Assembly (NCBI GenBank): GCA_020850595.1 | Contig: JADZEK010000186.1 | Location: forward strand, 1-40,475 | Source of the DNA: Anaerolineales bacterium | GTDB lineage: Bacteria; Chloroflexota; Anaerolineae; Anaerolineales; UBA6663 | DNA length: 40,475 nucleotides | Direction of reading: 5' to 3' | In this document: one piece after another, positions 24,401-33,400 of the stretch | Layout: each line of letters starts with the position of its first letter | Numbering within the stretch: position 1 is the first letter of the stretch | Translations under genes and position numbers: made by a program | Notes under the pieces: model-generated | What the model was told of the DNA's origin: nothing | The model's database searches: none | Seen by the model: the letters and a program-made list of their open reading frames with translations, nothing else

Positions 24401-27400
24401 GGGTTCGTCTCCGGCGTGTCGCTGCCTGTCGCGGCCGTGTTCGTCAGCACCGTGCCGTCGGCCAGGCCGGCGTCGGGCCGCACCTGGATCAGCACGCCGG
24501 CGCTCTGGCCCGCGGCCAGGGCGCCGAGCGCGCAGACCACCACGCCCGCGCTCTCCGTGCATAGCGGCGACGCGCCCATGAAGCTGACGCCCGCCGGCAG
24601 CGTGTCGGTGATGACCACGTTCTGCGCGTCACTGGGGCCGGCGTTTGTCACCACCAGCTGGTACAGCAGCAACTCGCCCGCGTTCACCGGGTCGGCCAGG
24701 TCCACCTTGTCCAGGACCAGATCAGTCGCCGTGGTGATCGTCGTCGGCGCGCTCGCCAGGTTGTTGGCCGGGTTCGGGTCGGCCTGGTCGGCGCTCACGC
24801 TGGCGGTGTTGGTCAGCAGCCCGCCGGTGAAGCTCGCGTCCACGTTCAGCACGACCGTGATGGTCGCAATCTGGCCGGGGGCCAGGCTGCCCAGGTAGCA
24901 CGCGCCGCCCAGCGAGCAGTCTTCCACCAGGCTGTTGGGGTTGTCGGCCGTCAGGCTCACCACCGTGGTGCCCGCCGGGATCAGCTCCAGCACACGCACG
25001 TTCGTGGCCGTCTGCGGCCCGGCGTTGGTCACCACCAGGGTATACGTCACGTTTTGCCCGGCCGCCGCGCCGGCCGTGCCGGTCTTGCTGATGCCCACGT
25101 CCGCCGTCGGGCCGAGCGGCGGCTGCACCGTTGTCGGCTCCGTGTCGGTGTTGTCGCCGGGGTTGGGGTCGCTCGTCGTGCTGGTGACGACCACCGTGTT
25201 GTTCAGCACCGTGCCGCTGGGCACGTCGCCCACCGTTACGGCGATCAGATAGCTGACGCTGCTGCCCGCGGGCAGTGTGCCCACCGTGCACACCACCGCG
25301 CCCGCGCTGAACACGCAGCCGGGGCTGGCGTTCACGAACGTCGTGTTGGCGTCCAGCGTGTCGGTCACCACCACGTTCTGCGCGTCGCTCGGGCCGGCGT
25401 TCGCCGCCACGAGTTGGTACAGCAGCCCCTGCGTCGGGCCGACCGGGTCAGCCAGGTCTACCTTCGCCACGCTCACGTCGGCGCGTGTGCCGATGGTCGT
25501 CGTCACGCTGTCGGTGTCGTTGCCGGGCGTCGGGTCACTGGTGCCGCTGAAGACCGTGCCGTTGTTCGTCAGCAGCGCGCCGTCGGGCACATCCGCGCCG
25601 ACCAGCGCCGTCACGGTCACCGTCACCACCTCGCCCACGGCCAGGTCGCCCGTCTGGCACACTGCGCCGCCGCACGCCGCCGGGCCGCTGCCCGCGCGCG
25701 CGATGGTCGCCCCCAGCAGGTCTAACCCGGCGGGCAGGGTGTCCTTCACATCCACCATTTGGGCCGTGCTCGGGCCGTTGTTGGTGATGACGATGGTGTA
25801 CGTCACCACCTCGCCGGCCACGGCGCTGGCCGGGCCGCTCTTGTCGAGCGCCACGTCCGCCTGCCCCACGATGGAGGTATCGGCGTCGTCGGCGTTATTG
25901 CTTGGGTTGTCGTCCGGCGTCTGGCTGCCCACCACTGCCGTGTTTTCCAGGCTCGTGCCCGGTTCCACGTCACTGTTCACCGTCACGGTGATGGTGTAGG
26001 TCGCCTGCGCGCCCGCGGTCAACGCGCCCACCGTGCACAGCACTTGCCCGCCGCTCGGCGCGCAGCCCAGGCTGGCGCTCCCGAAGGTCACGCCGGCCGG
26101 CAGGGTGTCCGTCACTACCACGCCCAGCGCGTCCGACGGCCCCAGGTTGTAGACCGTCAGGGTGTAGACCGCCGTCCCGCCCGCCAGAGCGGTGGGCGTG
26201 GCGCTCTTCACCAGTGCCAGGTCGGCGCGCGGCGTCAGTGTGGTCGTCACCGTGTCGCTGGCCGGGGTCGGGTCAGTGGGGCTGCCGGCGCTGGCCGTGT
26301 TGGTCAGCGCGCCGGTCACGGCGCTGCTGAGCACGGCGTCCACCTGAATGGTGACGCTCGCCCCCACGACTAACGTGCCCAGGTTGCAGGTCAGCAGGTC
26401 CGCCACGAGGGTGCACGCGCCCTGGCTGGTCGTCGCCGTCGCGCTGATCAGCGCCGCGGGCAGCGTGTCAGAGATGACGACATTCTGAGCGTCGCTTGGC
26501 CCGCTGTTGCTCACCACGATGGCATAGGTCAGGTTGCCGCCGGGCGTGGCCGTGGCTGGGCCGGTCTTTTCAAGGTGGAGCGCGGCCGCCGCGTTTACCG
26601 TAGTGGTGGCTGTGACGACGTTGTTGGCCGGGGTGCTCTCCGGGTTGGCTGCGGTCACCTGGGCCTGGTTGGTCAGAGGCCCGGTCGTGCCGCTGTCAAC
26701 GGTCACGCCGACCGTGATGGTGGCCGTCGCGCCCGCCGCCAGCGTGCCCAGCACGCAGGTCACGCCGCTGTTGCACGTGCCCTGGCTGCTTGTGGCCCAG
26801 CTAAACGTCACACCCGCCGGCAGCGCGTCCACCACGATCACATCCAGCGCGGTCGAGGGGCCGCTGTTGGTCACCACCAGCGTGTAAGTCAAAGCTTGCC
26901 CGGCGACCACCGGGTCTGGCGTGTCGCTCTTGGCGATCACCAGGTCTACCAGGCCCAAGACATTCGTATCGGCGTCGTCGGCGTTATTGCTTGGGTTGCC
27001 GTCCGGCGTCTGGCTGCCCACCACCGCCGTGTTTTCCAGGCTGGTGCCGGGCTGCACGTCATTGTTCACCGTCACGGTGATGCTATAGGTCGCCTGCGCG
27101 CCCGCCGTCAGCGCGCCCACCGTGCACAGCACTTGCCCGCCGCTCGGCGCGCAGCCCAGGCTGGCGCTCACAAAAGTCACGCCGGCCGGCAGGGTGTCCG
27201 TCACCACCACGCCCAGCGCGTCTGACGGCCCCAGGTTGTAGACCGTCAGGGTGTACACCACCGTCCCGCCCGCGAGGGCAGTGGGCGTAGCGCTCTTCAC
27301 CAGCGCCAAGTCGGCCTGGTTGGTCAGTGACGTGGTCGTCGTATAGACCGCGCCCGTGCCCGGCGTCGTGGAAGTCACGCTCGCCACGTTCGTCAACACC

Positions 27401-30400
27401 GTCGTCGCGTTGGCGGCCACCACGCCCGCCAGCGTCACGCTGGCCGAGCCGCCGGCCGGCAGCGTGCCCAGGTTGCAGGGCAGGGCGGCGCACCCGCCCT
27501 GGCTGCTCGTCACCAGGCTCAAGCTGAACCCGGCCGGCAGCGTCTCGGCCACGGTCACGTTATCGGCGTCACTCGGGCCGATGTTCGTCACCACAATCGT
27601 GTAGTACAGCGCCTCGCCGGGGGTCGCCGGGTCGGGGTTGGCCGCCTTGCGCAGTTGCAGCAGCGCTTGCTCCACCACCGTCACCGGGCGGCTGTCGGTG
27701 TTGTTGGTCGTGTTCGTCTCCGGCCCGGCCCCGCTCACCGTGGCCGTGTTGGTGTACACGCCCGCGCTCACATCGCTCGGCACGGCCACCACCAGCGTGA
27801 TCGCCACGCTCTGGCCCACTGCCAGCGCGCCCAGGTCGCAGGTCATGCCGCTGTTGCACAGCCCCACCGAGCTGGCGGCCGAGATAAACTCAAACTCACG
27901 CGGGAAGGCGTCTACCACCTGCACGCCGGTCATGGCGGCCGGGCCGGTGTTTGTCACCCGCAGGGTATACGTAATCAGCCCGCTGCCCGCCGTCACGCTG
28001 CTTGGGCTGACGCCCTTGGTCAGCGCCAGGTCGGTCGGGTTGCCGGCCACCTGGCGGTAGGTGGTGATCTCGCTGTCGGTCAGCACGCTGCCCGCCGCCA
28101 CCGGCGTCGTCGTTGTCACGCCCACCGTGTTCGTGCCCTGCGTGCCGCTCACCACGCTCGCCAACACCAGGGTGTTAATGAGGAAGTTGATCTGGTTACC
28201 CGCCGGCAGGGCGCCCACCGTGCAGGTCACCACGCCGCCCGCGTGCGCGCAGGTCGGCGTCGCCCCCTGGAACGTCACCTGGCTTGGCAGCCGGTCGGTG
28301 ATGACCACATTCACCGCGTCGCTCGGCCCGGTGTTCGTCAGCACGATCTCATACAGATAGGTGCTGCCCGCGTTCACCGGGTCAGTCAGGTCGGTCTTGT
28401 CAATCACCAGCCGCGTCGAGGCCGCGATGGTCGTCGGCGCCGTGGCTGTGTTGTTCGCGCTGACCGGGTCCGGCGTGCTGCCGAACACCTGCGCCGTGTT
28501 GGTCACCAGCCCGCTCGCGCCCGGGCCGACGCTGGCGGTGATCACCATCGTCACCGCCCCGTTGACGCCCAGGTCGCCCAACTGGCAGATGCCGCTGACA
28601 CACAGGCCCTGGCTGCTGCTCCCGCCCAGATACGTCATCCCCGGCGGCAGCAGGTCCTTCACATCCACCGTGCGCGCCACCGACGGGCCGGTGTTGGTCA
28701 CCCGCACCGTGTACGTCACGGTCTCGCCCGCCGTCGCCGTAATCGGGCCGGTCTTGGTCACGCCCACGTCGGCGCGCGTCAGCACCTCCGTGTCGGTCGT
28801 GGCCGTGTTGTTCGTCGTCTGCCCATCCGGTGAGGTCACCGCCAGCACCGCCACGTTCGTCAGGTCGGCGGCTTCCGGCGTGTCGGCCGGCACCAGCGCG
28901 GTGATGGTGATCAGCCCGGTCACGTTCGGGGCCATTGTCCCCAGGGCGCACACCACCTGGTCGCCCGCGGGGTTAGGCGTGATCGGGCACGCGCCGCTGC
29001 TCCCGCCCGGCACGCTAAACGCGGCCGTGAGCGTGCTCACCTGGAACGGCATCGTGTCGGTCACCACCGCGCCGGTGGCCGTGAACGGCCCATAGTTATG
29101 CGCGCCGAGCACATAGGTGATGATCGTGCCCGCGGTGATCGTCAGCGGGGCGGTCTTGGTCAGGCCCACCTCGCCCACGCCCACCGCCGCGCCGGCCTGG
29201 CCGCGGTAGTCATTCACGCCGCCCGAGCCGTCGCGCGTCTGTGTATAGGGATTCGTCGGCAGACTGTGCCAGCTATCGAACACCGTGTTGGTCAACAGGC
29301 TGCCCAGCGCGATTGTCAGCGGCGCTTGCGCCTGGAACCGCAGGCGGATGGGGTTGGCCGCCGTCACCGTCACCGGGATGCTGACCCAGAAGCCGGTCAG
29401 GGTCGGCGCGTTGCCGTCGTCCAGGCTCCCCGCCGGCCCGGCCGCCTGGTCCCACGAGTTGAACAGATAGGTCAGCCCGCCCGGCACCGTGTCGGTCACG
29501 CGCACGTTATAAGCGGGCACCGTCGAGGTCGCCGCGTGGTAGACCCAGATGTCAAACTGCACCGTGTCACCGGCGCGGGTCGAGGCCGGCGTGACGCTCT
29601 TGGTGATGATGAGCGTCGGCTCCAGCAGCCCCACCGGCACCGAATCGGTGACGGTCTGGGTGGTGTTGTCGTCGTTGTACCAGGTGGTCGTCACCACGTT
29701 GGTCAGCGTCAGGCCCTGCTGGTTGGCCAGCACGTTCGCCACCGCCGCCGTGAAGGTGATCAGCAGCGGCGCGGGGCTGGTAATCGGGTTGACGATCTGC
29801 CCAAAATTCCACACCAGCGTCGTCGGCGCGCTGCCGTCGTTGCTGCCCGTTACCGTGGGCGCCGCGCTGCCCGCGAAGCCCGGCCCGCTGGCGCCGGCTG
29901 TGCCGCTGATGAAGATCAGCCCGGCCGGCAGCGTGTCGGTGACCACCGTATTCGGAATCGTGCCCAGCGGCAGGGCTGCCTGGATGGTATAGGTGATGCC
30001 CTCGCCGATGGTGTAAGTCGGCTTTTCCACCGTCTTGATCAGGCCGACCAGGTCGGTGGCGAACGGCGCCACCGTGCTGGTGAAGTGGTCGTCGGGGTCC
30101 GGCCCTACGCCGGTGCGCTCTTCGCCCACCGGGTCGTCGGCCGTGCTCGTCCAACGCGCCACCGCGTGGTTGCGCAGGATGCTGCCCGGCCGAATGCTGA
30201 GGTCGGCCACGGCGCTATAGCTGATCACCACGCTGCCGCCGAGCGCCAGCACGTCATACGTGGCGGTCAGATGCCGGCTGTCGCTGATCAGGCTCGTAGC
30301 CGCCGGCGCGCTTACCACCGTTTCCGGCGCGAGCACCAGGCCTGCCGGCAGTGTGTCGGTAATCACCAGGTCAAACGCATCGGCCGTGCTGCCCGCCACG

Positions 30401-33400
30401 TGCGAGACCGAGAGGGTATACGTCACCCGGTCGCCCGCCTGCACGCCCGTGGTGGGCGTCACCGTCTTGCTGATGGCCAGGAACGGCTCGATCACCGTGA
30501 CCGGCGGCGACTGGCGCGTGAAGCTATAGCGGAAACCGTCATCGCGGTAGGCGAGCTGAACCGTGTTGGTGAACACATCGCCGTTGTCGGCGAACAGGCT
30601 GTCCGTGATGACCCCTTCCACGGTGAACGTGAAGGTCTCCGGCCCTGTCACCGCGCCGGTCGGCGTGGTGAAAGTCAGCACCGGGCCGCCCAGCGGGCCG
30701 GGCTGCCAGGGGTTGCCGTTGCTGCTGGCCGTGCTGACTGCCGTCACCGAGAAGGCCTGCTGCCCGCCGATGGTGGGCAGCGTGTCGGTCAGCACCGTGT
30801 TGGTGACGGTGTAGTTGCCGAATAGCGTGCCCGTGATGGTGTAGCTGAATGGCAGGCCGATCGGGATGGTCGTGGTGCTGACGGTCTTCACCAGCGCCGA
30901 GAGGGTGGTCGCCGACTTGTCCAGCGGCGTCACCGCCCGGAAACAGCCGCCGTTGTCGCATTCGCTGCTGGCGGCAATCGTCGCGTGCAGGTTGGTCGGG
31001 TTGGCGTCCACGGTCGCCGTTACCGTCGCCGTGAAGCGTCCGCCCGCGCCCAGGCTCGGCACCAGCCAGGTGATCACCTGCCCGGCGATCACCGGCGTCG
31101 CCCCGGCCCCGCCCCCCGTGCCGGTTGAGACCCCGGCCGTCACCAGCGTGTAGCCCACCCCCAGCGTCTCGGTGATGAGCAGGTTCTCCGCCGCGCCGTT
31201 GCCGGTGTTGCGCATGGCGACGGTCCAGGTGACCACCTGGCCTGCCGCCACCACGCGCGTGATTGGCAGTTGCAGCGCGCCGCCCGCCAGGCTGCCGACG
31301 ATATTCGGGCGCAAGAACGTGATCGTGCCCGCGTCGGCGGCAATCGTGTTGAAGTTGACGGCGCACGAGTCGTCATAGTAGCCGTCGGCCGTCACCGCGG
31401 CCGTCAGCGGCGGGGCGGGGCAAGTGCCCGCCTGGTTCACCACCGCAAAGCGAATCACGGCCGTCTCGGTCAGCGTGCTGATCAGCCAGGTCAGCGTGCC
31501 GCTCGCGCCGATGGTCGGCGAGTAGGCCGGCGTCGGCGTGCTCGTCAGCGGCCCCGCGTAGCGCAGGCTGCCCGGCAGCGTGTACGAGATCACCACATTG
31601 TTGGCGTACGCGCCGGTGTTGTTGATGTTGATTTGCAGCGGGCCGCCGCCGCACTGGTTGATGGAGGTGTTCACCACCTGCACGCTGATGTTTGGCTCGT
31701 TGTGCATCGCCGCCGACCCGGCCACCGCGCCCGCCAGGCACTGGTCGCTGTCGCTGCACGCGAAGTACGCCAGGGCGGTGTTGGTGGCCGTGGGCTGGCA
31801 GGCCGTGGCCGCCACCGTGCCGGTGATTAGAAAGTCCAGGCTGGCCCCGGGGGCAATCACCGTCGTGCCGGTCAGGTGCCAGGTGAGCGTGTTGCTGACG
31901 ATGGAGGTGGCGGCCGGCAGAGTCGCCGAGATAATGTAGTTGGACGGCGCCGTGTCGGTCACAAACAGGTTGATCACCCGCTGGTCGCCCGTGTTCGCCA
32001 CGCGCAGCTTCCACACCACCGTCTCGCCCGCGCCCGCATTAATCTCCGGCGCGAAGTTGGCCGGGTTGGCGCAGTCATCGGTCGTGGCGTTGCAGGCCGT
32101 CTTCACCAGCGCCAGCTCGGGCGCGTCGGTCAGCAGCGTCTGGGCCTCCTCGGTGTAGGTCAGCGGCCGCTGGCACACATCGAGCGCGTTGCCCTGTGAC
32201 TGCACTTCCACCGCCATGCCGGTGCAGCCCGTGCGCACCTGGAAGTGAATGTCAATCCGGTCGCTGGCCTGGCGGATCGCCAGCACGTCGTAGCCCGCCG
32301 TGCCGCTGATGAACGAACTGAGCGTCCACGACAGCACTTGCTGGTTGCCGGCCGTGGTCACCGCCGGCGCGAACGGAATGTTCGCCAGGGGCAGCCCAGA
32401 GGTCGTGCCAGTCACGATCTGCCCAGCCTCGTTCGTCACCGTGACGCTGGCCGAGCCGGTGATGAACGTGGCGTTGGTGATGATGTCGCGGATGGTGAAG
32501 GCGCTTTCCAGGCTCTGCGCGCTGGTGTTCTTGATCGTCAGGAACACGTCGCCGGTTTCGCACAACGGCAGGTTGGCGCTCTGGTCGTTGCTGCTCAGCA
32601 GCGAGGTCGGGCTGGGCAGCAGCTGCACCTGGCCCGTCTGCCGGTTGCCGCAGGCCCCGTTCACCGCGCCGCAGCTTTGGAACAGCGCAATGTCAATCTC
32701 GGCCGGCAGGTTGCAGGCCGTGTCAATGCGGCTCTCCATGTCGAAGCGGATGCGCCCGCCCACCGGCAGTGACGCGATCGTCACCGTCACCACCACCTGC
32801 CCGTTGCCGTTCAGGCCCGTCTGATAACTAATGCCGGTCAGCGGCGCGTTGCTGCTCGAAGCCGTGTAGGTGTAGAAGCTGTGGCCCACCGGCAGCGTGT
32901 TGGTGACGATGACGTTTTCAGCCGCGATCTCGCCCACGCTGCTCACGTAGAACCGCCAGATCGCCTTCAAGTCCACCACCGTGTAGGCGTCGGGCGTCGT
33001 GAACAGGCTCACGCCCGAACTTTGCGTGGTGGCCGCGCCGCTGCCGCCGCTGGTGCGCGTCGTCTGGCATTGGTCGGCGTAGACCAGGCCCGTCTGCAAC
33101 GGCCCGGTGACGCCGCACGGCCGGTACAGCGGGAAGGCAATCGTCCCGCTGCCGTTCAGGTCCAGCGTAATCGGGAACGTAAATGTCACCAGGTTGCCGG
33201 TCTTGGTGACCACCACCGGTTGCCCGGTCAGCGCGCCGCCCAACACCGGGGCCGTCGGCGTGAACACATCCGCCGGGTCGGCCGTGAACGTCACCACCAG
33301 CGAGTCCGACAGCGTGTTCGCCGTGGCCCCGTCCACCGTCAGCACCACCGTGTTCTCGCGGCACGACTGCAGCGCGCCCGGCGTCACCCCCACCTCCAGG

